Positions 23,353 through 32,573 of a DNA stretch of 64,000 nucleotides are shown in pieces. The position numbers were made by a program, and so were the translations under genes. The notes below the pieces were generated by a model that ran no database searches, was not told the origin of the DNA, and was given only the letters and a program-made list of their open reading frames with translations. Source of the stretch: Candidatus Gastranaerophilales bacterium (GTDB lineage Bacteria; Cyanobacteriota; Vampirovibrionia; Gastranaerophilales; Gastranaerophilaceae); assembly GCA_900552525.1 (NCBI GenBank), contig UNSK01000001.1:124001-188000 (forward strand). The letters are read 5' to 3'. Numbering within the stretch: the first letter of the stretch is position 1; each line of letters begins with the position of its first letter.

Positions 23353-24572
23353 ATTAAGATTTTTGCCCATAATTCATCAGGAATACTGTTATTATTGTTT
23401 TTATAAATTTCAATAGCTTCTTTGTGGCGTTGTATGATTTTATTTTCACCTGTCAAATAGTTGTATTCAGACAATCTTCCAGCAGCATTCATTCTTTCAC
23501 GGTTTATTGCTTCATACTTAACACTGAATTTTGCACCTTCCAGCCACTCTTGTTTCATTTTTTGTACAAGATTTTCTTTTTTCTTGAGTGCATCTTTAAT
23601 TTTTCTACTGTGCGGTAATTTTGCAAGTCCTGCTTTTAATTCCTGTATTTCAATATTAGCCGCAAGAATTGTTGCTTCCATAACCCTCATATCTTTCCAG
23701 ATATCCCCTATAGGATAAATATCAACGCCTGCCAGTCTGTCAACTTTATGCGTAAATTTCTGCTCAATAGTTTCAAATATTTTGTTCAGTTGATGTTCAA
23801 TATTGGGAAATTTTTTGAGCAATGATGAGTTATTATTTCTGACAAAGTTTCTGGCTTCCCGTGCAATGTTATTATGGTTCGTCTGTCTTGAGTAAACATC
23901 AATTTTTTCTCTAAGAAGCTGTTCATACTGATTTTGGAGCCGTAATAACAAATCTTTTTTAGAAAGCACCGCCGCCGGCTTATTAATATTCTTTGCTCTA
24001 TCGGATGAAATTATATCAATCAGTTCTTTTGTGGAAAGCTTTTCGTCTTTATTAATATTATTTTTATTAATCTGATGATAGTATTTATCTATCGCAGAAA
24101 TTTTGAGAAGTTTTTGTTCCAAATATTTATTTTCAATGTTTTCAATTTCTTTAAAATAATCCAGAGCAGCTTTATTTTTCTTTGCTTCCATTTCAATATT
24201 TTTATCCATTGTTTTTAAGGTTGATTGCAAGTTTCCGTGTTTTTTAAGCTCTTCTGTTAACCTTGGAATGTCAGGATGATTTGGATTATTTTTTAATAAA
24301 GAATTTAGATGGCTTGACTGTGTTCTTAATTTAAATCTCTGATTTGACAGTCTTGCAAACCTGTCCAGGCGCAGTCTGTTTTGTAAAATTTCAAGCAATA
24401 CTTCTTTTTCTAACGCAGTTTCAGGTGCTTTTACTTTTAAATTTTGTGCCCATATATCTTGAGTTAGAAGAACTTTAAATTGATTTCTCAGTATTTCAGG
24501 TTTTGGCCCGCCTTTAAAAGTATAATTTTTTGCAGGAAAATTTGAACTGCCCCAAACAGAGTTAATAAACAT
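23349..24572 (-). CDS. Large coiled-coil lineage protein with an N-terminal F-x-G motif
   Basis: 407 aa, highly charged, Lys/Asn/Leu-rich, with long predicted coiled-coil stretches (for example residues 100-170 and 320-360). The N-terminus is MFINSVWGSSNFPAKNYTF followed by KGG, the short tag shared with several unrelated proteins here. No catalytic motif, signal peptide or membrane helix was found. GAAAGG precedes the ATG. The shared A-tract promoter motif and a GTGTGTATT element lie upstream. Function unknown. Confidence 0.65.
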   Translation of the reverse strand: MFINSVWGSSNFPAKNYTFKGGPKPEILRNQFKVLLTQDIWAQNLKVKAPETALEKEVLLEILQNRLRLDRFARLSNQRFKLRTQSSHLNSLLKNNPNHPDIPRLTEELKKHGNLQSTLKTMDKNIEMEAKKNKAALDYFKEIENIENKYLEQKLLKISAIDKYYHQINKNNINKDEKLSTKELIDIISSDRAKNINKPAAVLSKKDLLLRLQNQYEQLLREKIDVYSRQTNHNNIAREARNFVRNNNSSLLKKFPNIEHQLNKIFETIEQKFTHKVDRLAGVDIYPIGDIWKDMRVMEATILAANIEIQELKAGLAKLPHSRKIKDALKKKENLVQKMKQEWLEGAKFSVKYEAINRERMNAAGRLSEYNYLTGENKIIQRHKEAIEIYKNNNNSIPDELWAKILI

Positions 24573-24614
24573 AAATAGACCTTTCTTTTTTAATACACAC
24601 TCACTTAACTACTA

Positions 24615-24643
24615 ATTTTAAAACCAAATAAAAATTTTTTTGC
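24615..24643 (-). promoter_or_regulatory. GC-A7-T5 upstream motif (copy 2)
   Basis: Minus strand: GC, seven A, five T, ATTTGGTTT, then TAAAAT, with 14 nt from the A/T junction to the hexamer. It lies about 45 nt before the 24572 start. Confidence 0.45.
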
Positions 24644-24671
24644 TAAATTATATAAAAATTTTAACAAATAG

Positions 24672-26090
24672 TTACAACTCATCCGGTAAATTTATAGCTG
24701 GCAGGCTAAGGGTTATGTTATCTCCGGCTTGAATTACAGTAGAATTTTTAGGAATAATTCTTTCCTGTTTGCGTTTAATCAAAACCGCGAGAGATTTTTG
24801 CGGGAATTCTACGCATCTTATGGGCTTTCCGACCCATTCATGATTTTTGGGAACTGTAATTCTGAGGAGTTTTACAGCACATTCTTCTTCATAATCATTA
24901 AATGTTTTTTTAATATCAACATGCGGGTCAATCATATTTGTCATTTTTGCTGCAAGCGGCAGGAATGTTCCTTGAATTGCAACAGAAAGTATAGAAATTA
25001 AAAAGACCAGATGAAACAAGTCATAATGCAGGGTAATTCCGCTGTCCATTGCGATAATTGCAAAAACAATTGAGGCAACGCCCCTGAGTCCGGCCCATGA
25101 AACAAGAAGACACTGATTAATACCTGATTTAAAAAAAGATAGCAGCAAGAACACAGCTGCCGGTCGTGCTATAAAAGTTAAAAATAAAAATATCAACATA
25201 CCTGTAAGAAGAATTGAAGGCACTTCGCGCGGGAAAGCCAGAAGGCCAAGTGTAAAAAATATTCCTATTTGTGCAAGTTTTGTTATGCCGTCAAAAAAAT
25301 GCATCATTGGTACTTTATTTAGAATGTTTGCGTTTCCAAGAATTATTCCCAGGAAATAAACTGCAAGAAACGGGTTTCCATCACAAAAGAACGGAAGCAG
25401 ATAGGATAATAAAACTAGCGCAATAATAAACAGTGAGCCGTTTTCATCAGTAATAATACTGGTTTTTTCATATATGTAAATTGATATTTTTGCAACCAGA
25501 ACTCCGATTAAAATCCCGAAAATCATTTGTTTAAAAAATAATGCGATTACAAATCCGGAGCTCTGGTTCTGCATAAGTGTTATTGCGAGAATAACGAGTA
25601 CATACGACATCGGGTCGTTGCTTCCGCTCTCTATTTCCAGAAGCGGGGCCGTGTTTTCTTTCAGATGCAGATTTTTTGCTTTTAGAATTGAGAATACTGA
25701 AGCTGCGTCTGTAGAACTTATAACTGCACCTATCAAAAAACTTTCGAGAAAACTGAGTTCAAGTACAAAATGACAGAAAACACTGGTTAATACTGCCGTA
25801 AGAAAAACTCCTGCTGTTGAGAGTACAGCAGCCTTTGCAATTATAGGTTTTGCTGTTGTCCACTTTGTGCAGAAACCGCCGTAGAAAATTATAAATCCGA
25901 GTGCAAGCGAGGCAATATCTTTTGTGTTTGCAAAATCTGCAAAACTTATTTTAAAAATCCCGTCTGTGCCGAATAACATTCCAAGGCACATAAAGAAAAG
26001 CAGGGCGGGAATGCCTAGTGCATCCAGAAATTTATTTGAAAAAATGGCGAGAAGTATAACTGATGAGCAGAGTATTAATATGAAAAGCAT
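24672..26090 (-). CDS. Cation/proton antiporter (CPA1, NhaP2/CvrA-like) with a C-terminal TrkA-C domain
   Basis: 472 aa. About 12 hydrophobic helices fill residues 1-385, including SSTDAASVF and ESGSNDPMSYVL, the CPA family ion-binding segments, and GLRGVASIV. A cytoplasmic tail (residues 400-472) with VGKPIRCVEFPQ and AGDNITLSL looks like a TrkA-C/RCK_C domain, as in the K+/H+ antiporters CvrA/NhaP2. It probably exchanges K+ or Na+ for protons in the inner membrane. TATAAT ends 6 nt before the ATG (leaderless type). Confidence 0.88.
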   Translation of the reverse strand: MLFILILCSSVILLAIFSNKFLDALGIPALLFFMCLGMLFGTDGIFKISFADFANTKDIASLALGFIIFYGGFCTKWTTAKPIIAKAAVLSTAGVFLTAVLTSVFCHFVLELSFLESFLIGAVISSTDAASVFSILKAKNLHLKENTAPLLEIESGSNDPMSYVLVILAITLMQNQSSGFVIALFFKQMIFGILIGVLVAKISIYIYEKTSIITDENGSLFIIALVLLSYLLPFFCDGNPFLAVYFLGIILGNANILNKVPMMHFFDGITKLAQIGIFFTLGLLAFPREVPSILLTGMLIFLFLTFIARPAAVFLLLSFFKSGINQCLLVSWAGLRGVASIVFAIIAMDSGITLHYDLFHLVFLISILSVAIQGTFLPLAAKMTNMIDPHVDIKKTFNDYEEECAVKLLRITVPKNHEWVGKPIRCVEFPQKSLAVLIKRKQERIIPKNSTVIQAGDNITLSLPAINLPDEL

Positions 26091-26096
26091 TTAATG

Positions 26097-26102
26097 ATTA
26101 TA
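26097..26102 (-). promoter_or_regulatory. -10 box for a leaderless antiporter transcript
   Basis: On the minus strand TGC-TATAAT lies exactly 6 nt before the ATG at 26090. No Shine-Dalgarno is present. Confidence 0.55.
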
Positions 26103-26137
26103 GCATTTGTAAACTTTCAGCATATTCCTCTATAAAC

Positions 26138-27241
26138 TTATAGAAAAGGATGGATATATTTGCTCTGTGTAAATGAGGTTTCGAAAATACCGGAACAAAG
26201 CTCCCGTTTCCTGCAGTTACTGCATTTATCAAGAAAAGCTTTTTTCCATGATGATATGCTGTCTCTGCAAAATTCTTCTATTCTGCTGTCTGCAAGACAT
26301 AGAGGGATGTTGTATACATCTGCGGTTATGTTGTATCTTACAAATTGTCTGACAGCTTCGTATAATTCTTCTCTGTAATCATACGGGTCAATATTAATAT
26401 CTTCATAATTCGTTTCTGCTCTTCCGTGGTATTCCATACCCATAAGTGCTATATGGGTTACAAATGGCAGATTTCTATAGATATACTCTGCAATGTCTTT
26501 AAGTTTCCGATAATTCTGTTTTAATATGACTATTCTTATTTCTATTTTTTGTTTGTACTGTGCAAGATTGTACAAACCTCTGATAGTTTGCTGAAAACTT
26601 CCTTTGCTTCCGGTTATAAAATCGTGCTCTTCTGCTATGTCAGAGTAGAGCGGGATACCGTAAGAAATATCAATATGTTTTATGTTGGATAGATTTTTAA
26701 CCAGATTAATATCTTCAAAATTTCTTCCGTTTGTCAGAATATGCACTTTTTGATTTGGAGATTTTCGGGCAATTTTGTACAGCAGTTTTAATAATTTTTC
26801 CGGCTCTATAGTTGGTTCACCGCCTGTTATACCAATGTTTTTGTCATTTTTTAAATCTATACAGTCAAGAATTTTTAAACACTCGTCATATCTTGACTGC
26901 TTGCCATCTGTCTGCGGGCACATTATGCATTTAGAATTACATAAATCCGTGACATAAAAGGCATTATGGCAGGAGTTTTTCTCCCACACAACAGTGCAAT
27001 CGCCGTTTGGATTTATTGATATAATATCGCCTTCCTGAAATGGAGATGGGGCATTTATCTGTACAGCAGCTGTTTTACAATCAGGGGTTTCGTTAACCAT
27101 AAAGCATTTAGCGCCAATACGGATTAGAGGCAGTTTTTCGCATACGACTATTCTATTTCTGTCAAAAATATTATTTTTTGTTGTTATTTTTCCTGTAATC
27201 CATTTTGTTATATTAGCAGGTTTGCCTTTGATTTTTTTCAA
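26138..27241 (-). CDS. hxsC: His-Xaa-Ser system radical SAM maturase HxsC
   Basis: 367 aa radical SAM enzyme. The SAM/cluster motif CNSKCIMCP (CxxxCxxC) is near residue 107, and GITGGEPT follows at about 150. The C-terminus carries CSNCRKRELCSGIF, probably binding an auxiliary cluster, and ends with the FETSFTQSKYIHPF segment that I recognise as typical of HxsC. It acts on the HxsA His-Xaa-Ser repeat peptide together with HxsB. Its start lies 29 nt inside hxsB, so the two are co-translated. Confidence 0.9.
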   Translation of the reverse strand: MKKIKGKPANITKWITGKITTKNNIFDRNRIVVCEKLPLIRIGAKCFMVNETPDCKTAAVQINAPSPFQEGDIISINPNGDCTVVWEKNSCHNAFYVTDLCNSKCIMCPQTDGKQSRYDECLKILDCIDLKNDKNIGITGGEPTIEPEKLLKLLYKIARKSPNQKVHILTNGRNFEDINLVKNLSNIKHIDISYGIPLYSDIAEEHDFITGSKGSFQQTIRGLYNLAQYKQKIEIRIVILKQNYRKLKDIAEYIYRNLPFVTHIALMGMEYHGRAETNYEDINIDPYDYREELYEAVRQFVRYNITADVYNIPLCLADSRIEEFCRDSISSWKKAFLDKCSNCRKRELCSGIFETSFTQSKYIHPFL

Positions 27242-28688
27242 GCTTCATTTCTCCATACGGTCTTCTTGTTACCCATGACCAGAATATATCCATTATTTGT
27301 TCATCGTTTTGATTTAATAAATAAAATATATAATCAAGCACCATTTTGTTTTTCCTGCAGAAGCCGCTTTTTCTTCTGTCTCCCATTAAATCTTTTGTTT
27401 CAAGATAATTTCTTATTACATCAGCTCCGCAATACTGCTGGTAAACGCATTCCGAACATACCGGCATGGTTTCAACACAGGAGTTTTTGACTATGCTGTG
27501 CATAATCTGGCCGTTAAAAATTTCGGAAAATTTTTCATTCACAGTTCCGAGACAGAAGTAATCGTCTCCCATCCTTGCCAGCATTCTCGCTTCATCTGCG
27601 GGATAAACTTTTCCGTCATAATTGTAAATTACTCCGGACAGGCCGGCTCCTGACGGAGACTGCAAATCTACAAATCCCGTTGAAAACGGGGTAAGTATAC
27701 GTGTAAGAAACAGAGCAGTATAGCATTCTACAAAGTCTATTCCCTTCTTGTTAAGTTCTATTATATATTGCAGTGCATCTTTGTATGCAGAAATAAATTC
27801 TTCTGTTGAATAATCAAGTTCAGATTTATTTTTAATTGCATTCCCGTACGGGTTTAAGGCTCTTAGAAAGATTGTATTGTATCCCAGCTCTACATAGGTA
27901 TCAATCACGCTTCTAAGTTTATTAATGTTTGTTTTTGTGATTGTCAAAAGCGGTGCACAGTCTCTGACCAGCTTAGAGTTTTCTATGAATTTATCATACG
28001 AACTTTCAAATATTCTGGATTTTCTATTTGTATCATGAAGCTGTTTAGGCCCGTCAAGCGAGGTTGAGATTTCAATTGAATGTTTTTTGAAAAAATCAAT
28101 CTGTTCTTTTGAAATCTGCATAAGATTTGTGCAAATTACAAAGCTTAAGTTTTTTCTTGCAATTTTATTTACGAATTTGGCGTAAAGTATGCTCTCTTTA
28201 ACTATATCCCAATTTAATAGAGGTTCTCCGCCCTGATATTCTATCTTTATATCATCTGACGGTGATTGAAATATTAAATCAATAGTTTTTCTTGCGGTTT
28301 CCCAGCCCATGTCATACTGTTTTGCACTCATATCAATACTTGAGGCGTGGCAGTATTTGCAAAGACAGTTACAGCGTAATGTTGCAACAATCATATGTAA
28401 ATTCGGAGAACATTCAGCAAAAGCTTTTCTTGTTCTAAGTTTTATTGCAAGCAGGCCAAGAACTTGTTCTTTTTCTTCCGTTATTGTAAGAAAATGTTTA
28501 GCTTTTAGCCTTTTATAGCATTCATCCTCCGCTTCTAATTTATATGAGTGAAATTTATCAAAATCATTCCTGCTGATTGTAAGCCATTCTCCGGCTTGAT
28601 TCACCATAAGAACTGTATCACCTGAATATTTGAAGTTGAAAGGAAGAATAATATAAGAGGACAATTTACTAAACCTCAAATCTTTCAA
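27213..28688 (-). CDS. hxsB: His-Xaa-Ser system radical SAM maturase HxsB
   Basis: 491 aa. An N-terminal domain of about 90 residues (SSYIILPFNFKYSGDTVLMVN) precedes the radical SAM barrel with RCNCLCKYCHAS (CxxxCxxC) near residue 107 and EYQGGEPLLN. A SPASM-like C-terminus has CVETMPVCSECVYQQYCGAD and a later Cys in SGFCRKN. This layout is that of the HxsB peptide maturases. It overlaps hxsD by 20 nt upstream and hxsC by 29 nt downstream. The enzyme would modify the His-Xaa-Ser repeats of HxsA in the cytosol before export. Confidence 0.92.
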   Translation of the reverse strand: MKDLRFSKLSSYIILPFNFKYSGDTVLMVNQAGEWLTISRNDFDKFHSYKLEAEDECYKRLKAKHFLTITEEKEQVLGLLAIKLRTRKAFAECSPNLHMIVATLRCNCLCKYCHASSIDMSAKQYDMGWETARKTIDLIFQSPSDDIKIEYQGGEPLLNWDIVKESILYAKFVNKIARKNLSFVICTNLMQISKEQIDFFKKHSIEISTSLDGPKQLHDTNRKSRIFESSYDKFIENSKLVRDCAPLLTITKTNINKLRSVIDTYVELGYNTIFLRALNPYGNAIKNKSELDYSTEEFISAYKDALQYIIELNKKGIDFVECYTALFLTRILTPFSTGFVDLQSPSGAGLSGVIYNYDGKVYPADEARMLARMGDDYFCLGTVNEKFSEIFNGQIMHSIVKNSCVETMPVCSECVYQQYCGADVIRNYLETKDLMGDRRKSGFCRKNKMVLDYIFYLLNQNDEQIMDIFWSWVTRRPYGEMKLEKNQRQTC

Positions 28689-28923
28689 AAGCTTTGTTAT
28701 AAATAGCTTCTCTTAATTCTCCGAATTGGCTGTTAAGATTTTCTCTGAGCTGCTGTTCCTGAATATCTGAATTAAATTTATTAATATCAAAATTATCCGG
28801 AGAATTAACTTCTATAACATAATTAAATTCATCTTCCGAAATTAATACATTCGGCCATAAATATACTGTCTTCAAGATAGCATCTTTTCCGAAAACAGAC
28901 TTAGAAAATTTATATTGAGTCAT
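28669..28923 (-). CDS. hxsD: His-Xaa-Ser system protein HxsD
   Basis: 84 aa. The IYNKAF box at the C-terminus preceded by QQLRENLNSQFGELRE is characteristic of HxsD, a small conserved partner in His-Xaa-Ser loci that is thought to help present the precursor to the maturases; its exact role is not known to me. It starts 8 nt after hxsA, and its 3' end overlaps hxsB by 20 nt. It has a good Shine-Dalgarno (AGAGGAAAT). Confidence 0.9.
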   Translation of the reverse strand: MTQYKFSKSVFGKDAILKTVYLWPNVLISEDEFNYVIEVNSPDNFDINKFNSDIQEQQLRENLNSQFGELREAIYNKAFERFEV

Positions 28924-28931
28924 ATTTCCTC

Positions 28932-29207
28932 TTAAAATCTTGAAGAATAATGTGAACTGTGCGAGCTGTGTGAATAATGCGAGCGGTGAGAGTAATGGCC
29001 TGCAAGCTTTACATTATCCTTGTTGGTCAATTCAATGCCGGAATACAGAATAAAAGGCTTGCTGCTGTTTTGCATAGATACAGCAGGATTTGATACTTCA
29101 GTCACATTAGACGCCGTAACGGCCTTAGCCTCTAAACCTAAAAAAGACATAAGAAATAAGCCCAGAAAGGATACGCAGCTTATAATACGTTTAAATCTAT
29201 TTTTCAT
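28932..29207 (-). CDS. hxsA: His-Xaa-Ser repeat precursor peptide HxsA
   Basis: 91 aa exported precursor. A signal peptide covers residues 1-29 (hydrophobic FLGLFLMSFLGLEAKA). A leader of about 40 residues follows, then six tandem triplets at residues 71-88: HYS-HRS-HYS-HSS-HSS-HYS, and a short SRF end. This is the defining His-Xaa-Ser repeat, the expected substrate of the two radical SAM enzymes downstream. The product is probably a modified peptide at the cell surface or outside; the chemistry cannot be read from sequence. TATAAT near 29230 and AAAGGAG give a standard promoter and ribosome-binding site. Confidence 0.9.
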   Translation of the reverse strand: MKNRFKRIISCVSFLGLFLMSFLGLEAKAVTASNVTEVSNPAVSMQNSSKPFILYSGIELTNKDNVKLAGHYSHRSHYSHSSHSSHYSSRF

Positions 29208-29302
29208 ACAAACTCCTTTCTTGGATTATAACTTATTTTTAAGTAAAATTGAAGTGTTTTAGACGTTTTATTACAATATGTTAAACAATATAGGCCATCC
29301 GG

Positions 29303-30016
29303 CTATGTATTCAAAGCCAGTTTATTGTATCTTTCCTGAAGCCGTCTTATTCTTTCTGTAAGATAAGCAGTCTCTCGTTCTTTCCCCAGCCCTTCATATA
29401 TATTTTTTGATTTCGTATACAGATTAACGGCATCTTGCGGCTTTCTTCTCTCAAGCATATGTGCTAAATCCGAATATGTGAATGCAAGCTGTGTCTGTAC
29501 TCCTTCTTTTGGAGTTGGTTTTTTAAGAATACTATCATAATTTTTTACATTTTGTTCATATTCAGCAATAACCTTTTTGCAGCATTCTTTTTTCTGTTGA
29601 AGTATATTAAACAGATTTTTTCGGTCATTAAGATTTTTATATAAATATTCTAAATCAGTAAGCCTTGCGAGTTCATGCAGTCCGTCATTCTTTTTACGGC
29701 TGTTTTCAAGCGCTATATGCAAGAGTTCTTCTGCTTTTGCCTGCATATTAAAATTAATGCATAATTTGCTGAGTTCATTTATTAAAAGGTCGCTTAGTCT
29801 GCTGTTTCCGTTAATTTTTAACTCGTCAGACAATTTGACCGTTCTGTTGCAGAAGTCTTCAACCTTTCCGCCGTGTACAAATAAATCTCTGATTTCGATA
29901 TAATCGTTTTTTGCACTCAAGATTTCTTGTTCAGGCCTCAGGCAGCGCTTAGTGAAATTTGCATAAGCACTTTGAAATATGTCGTTTTGTTTCCCCAGCT
30001 TAAAAAGAACTTTCAT
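29303..30016 (-). CDS. Helical TPR-like protein, paralogue of the 40351 gene
   Basis: 237 aa, all-helical with weak TPR repeats (about residues 60-220). It aligns with the 236 aa protein at 40351, especially in LARLTDLEYLYK and the stretch up to VKNYDSILKKPTPKE. No catalytic motif or signal peptide is seen. The N-terminus MKVLFKLG resembles the other's MKLEFNMQ. A scaffold or interaction role is inferred. It lies 95 nt upstream of the hxs operon on the same strand, with no strong terminator between, but there is no functional tie. Confidence 0.6.
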   Translation of the reverse strand: MKVLFKLGKQNDIFQSAYANFTKRCLRPEQEILSAKNDYIEIRDLFVHGGKVEDFCNRTVKLSDELKINGNSRLSDLLINELSKLCINFNMQAKAEELLHIALENSRKKNDGLHELARLTDLEYLYKNLNDRKNLFNILQQKKECCKKVIAEYEQNVKNYDSILKKPTPKEGVQTQLAFTYSDLAHMLERRKPQDAVNLYTKSKNIYEGLGKERETAYLTERIRRLQERYNKLALNT

Positions 30017-30121
30017 ATATTAAAAAAGTATTTTTAGTAAAGAAAATTGTCTGCATATTAATATATTTTTACAAATTCTGCCTTTTCCATGTATAATTTA
30101 AAGAGAAACGGAGAAATATAA

Positions 30122-32110
30122 ATGAGTAAATATTTATTGGAAGTAGGTGTTGAGGAATTACCTTATAAGTTTATACCAATGGCAATTTCTCAATTGAAAA
30201 ACGGATTTGAAACATTTTTAAATGACAGTGATGTAAAATATGAAAAAGTTAACGTAATGGCAACCCCCAGACGTCTTGCTGTAATCATAGATGGACTTGC
30301 TTCATCTCAGCCTGATGTAGAAAAAGTTGTAAAAGGCCCGATTGCAAAAGCGGCGTTTGATGAAAATAATAACCTCACAAAAGCCGGAGAAGGTTTTGCG
30401 AAGAAAAACGGAGTTGGAGCAGATGAACTCTATATTGAAGATAATTACGTTTACGCGAAAATTTCAATTAAAGGTAAAAATACAAAAGATTTGCTGCAAG
30501 AAAATGTTCCGGTAATTTTCTCAAAACTTCAAGGCCCTCATTTTATGAGATGGGGCAGCAATGATGTTAAATTCTCCCGCCCGATAAGATGGGTTTTATC
30601 AATTTTGGACAATGAAGAAGTCAAGATTAGAATTATTGATAAAGATTCTTCCAATATAACAAACGGACATAGATTTTCTAGGCAAAATATTGTGATTAAT
30701 AATCCTGATGAATACGTTTCTAAGCTGCGTGAGGCAAGCGTAATTGTTGATCCGGATGAAAGAAAACAACGCATTTTAGAATTAACTAAAATTGAAGCAG
30801 ATAAACTTAATGCTGTTACAAAAATTTCCGATGATTTGCTTGAAGAAGTTACATTTATCTGCGAATGGCCTGTTGCCGTAACCTGCAATTTTGATGAAGC
30901 TTTCCTTACAATACCTCAAGAAGTTGCAGTAACAGTTATGGAAACTCATCAGAGATATTTTGCACTGTATACAAAAGACGGAAAACTTACAAACAAGTTT
31001 GTAACTATTACAAACTATACAGGTGATGAGTTTGAAAATATTAAGGCCGGCAATTTGCGTGTAATTAAGGCCCGTCTTGACGATGCTGTATTTTTCTTTA
31101 ATGAAGACACCAAAAAACCTCTTGAGGCTTATGTTGAAAATCTCAAGGGCATGACTTTCCAAAAAGGCATGGGATCTGTGTATGACAAAACTCAGCGTAT
31201 TGTAAAGCTTTCTGAAAAAATAGCATCTTCTCTTGGAGTAAATAAAACTTCTATTATGAGAACTGCTGAACTTTGCAAAGCTGATTTAGCAACAAACCTT
31301 GTATTTGAATTTACAGAGCTTCAAGGGTTTATCGGTGCTGACTATGCTAGAGTTTCAAAAGAAGCTCCAGAGGTTTCGGAAGGTATAAAAGAACATTATT
31401 TCCCGCTTAATGCTGATTCTGAAACAGCGAAATCAATTGAAGGACAGGTTGTCGGGATTGCTGATAAACTTGATACAATCTGTGCAGTGTTTGTATCGGG
31501 CAAAAAACCGACAGGTTCTTCTGACCCGCTCGGTGTAAGACGTGCAGCTTTAGGAATTATCAAAACAATTCTTGAGCATAATTTGAAGCTAAATATTTCC
31601 GAATTGATTGATGAAACGCTGGCACTTCTTCCTGTTAAGGCGGATGTTAAAAAAGATGTTGAAGAATTTTTCGTACAAAGAGCTATTATATTCTTGAACA
31701 ACGATTATCCAAAAACTGCTCTGGAAGCATGCGCACAAAACAATCCATGCGCGGATTTCTGCGATTATGTAAAACGTGTAGAAGTTATTGCAGGCGGTGT
31801 GGATGAAAAACTGGTTGAAAACGCAAACAGAGTTCTGCGTATTCTGAAAGAAGATGCTGGTGAAGTAAGGCCGGAACTTTTTGTCCAAAATGCTGAAAAA
31901 GATTTATATCAAGCAGTTCAGGCAATTAGTTTTAACGGTGATTACGCAAAATATCTCACTAATTTGACAGAAATTAACCCTGTTGTAACAAAATTCTTTG
32001 ATGACGTACTTGTCATGGATAAGGATGAAAATATAAAAAATAACAGACTTGCACTATTGAAGAGTTTGAAAAATAAGTATATAATACTAACAGATTTCTC
32101 CCAAATGTAA
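30122..32110 (+). CDS. glyS: Glycyl-tRNA synthetase beta subunit
   Basis: 662 aa beta chain of the tetrameric (alpha2beta2) bacterial GlyRS. The N-terminus LLEVGVEELPYKFIP, GPHFMRWG, the MKFSRPIRW-like KFSRPIRWVL, VMETHQRYF and GSSDPLGVRRAALG are diagnostic. It is somewhat shorter than the usual 690 aa. The alpha chain gene (glyQ) is not in this window, which is unusual since the two are often adjacent but normal in cyanobacteria. ACGGAG lies before the start and TATAAT at 30092-30097. Confidence 0.95.
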   Translation: MSKYLLEVGVEELPYKFIPMAISQLKNGFETFLNDSDVKYEKVNVMATPRRLAVIIDGLASSQPDVEKVVKGPIAKAAFDENNNLTKAGEGFAKKNGVGADELYIEDNYVYAKISIKGKNTKDLLQENVPVIFSKLQGPHFMRWGSNDVKFSRPIRWVLSILDNEEVKIRIIDKDSSNITNGHRFSRQNIVINNPDEYVSKLREASVIVDPDERKQRILELTKIEADKLNAVTKISDDLLEEVTFICEWPVAVTCNFDEAFLTIPQEVAVTVMETHQRYFALYTKDGKLTNKFVTITNYTGDEFENIKAGNLRVIKARLDDAVFFFNEDTKKPLEAYVENLKGMTFQKGMGSVYDKTQRIVKLSEKIASSLGVNKTSIMRTAELCKADLATNLVFEFTELQGFIGADYARVSKEAPEVSEGIKEHYFPLNADSETAKSIEGQVVGIADKLDTICAVFVSGKKPTGSSDPLGVRRAALGIIKTILEHNLKLNISELIDETLALLPVKADVKKDVEEFFVQRAIIFLNNDYPKTALEACAQNNPCADFCDYVKRVEVIAGGVDEKLVENANRVLRILKEDAGEVRPELFVQNAEKDLYQAVQAISFNGDYAKYLTNLTEINPVVTKFFDDVLVMDKDENIKNNRLALLKSLKNKYIILTDFSQM

Positions 32111-32205
32111 AAATTTGTAACAACTTAAACAAAAAAGGTCAATTTTTACCTTGAGGGGACTTTAATATAGTACAAAGTGAAGGTAGTAAAACTAAAGAGG
32201 TCGTT

Positions 32206-32502
32206 ATGTTCAACCTGAAATTTTTCAAGTCACTGAAAGAAGCATTAGATACAAAAGCAAATTTACTTACATTTGCAAGCTCACAGAGAAAAGCAAATGA
32301 AGAATATATAGAGTCATTGTCAAGCAATGAACTAAAAATAAAGGCTGACGAACAGAGGTTGGAAGCAATGGTCAGACAACAATTAAAAGAAGAATTTCCG
32401 AATATAGAAAAGAGTTCTTCTTACGACTTACTGGTTGACGCGGTCATCCATAATTACAAGTCAAAACAGCTTCAAGCCACCGACGGTGCGGAAATAAATT
32501 AG
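32206..32502 (+). CDS. Small helical hypothetical protein
   Basis: 98 aa, helical and charged, starting MFNLKFFKSLKEALDTKAN. It has no signal peptide, and the Glu/Lys-rich middle could form a coiled coil. GAGG lies 8 nt before the ATG. It forms a single-gene unit between glyS and an intrinsic terminator. I do not recognise the family. Confidence 0.6.
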   Translation: MFNLKFFKSLKEALDTKANLLTFASSQRKANEEYIESLSSNELKIKADEQRLEAMVRQQLKEEFPNIEKSSSYDLLVDAVIHNYKSKQLQATDGAEIN

Positions 32503-32528
32503 ACACTGTCAATTATTAAAAAATAAAC

Positions 32529-32560
32529 AAACACCGTATTCAGGCGAATGGGGTGTTTTT
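32529..32560 (+). terminator. Intrinsic terminator
   Basis: AAACACC (32529-32535) with GGTGTTT (32552-32558), an inner ATTC/GAAT stem and a T-run. It ends the 32206 gene. Confidence 0.75.
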
Positions 32561-32573
32561 TATTATGCAGAGT

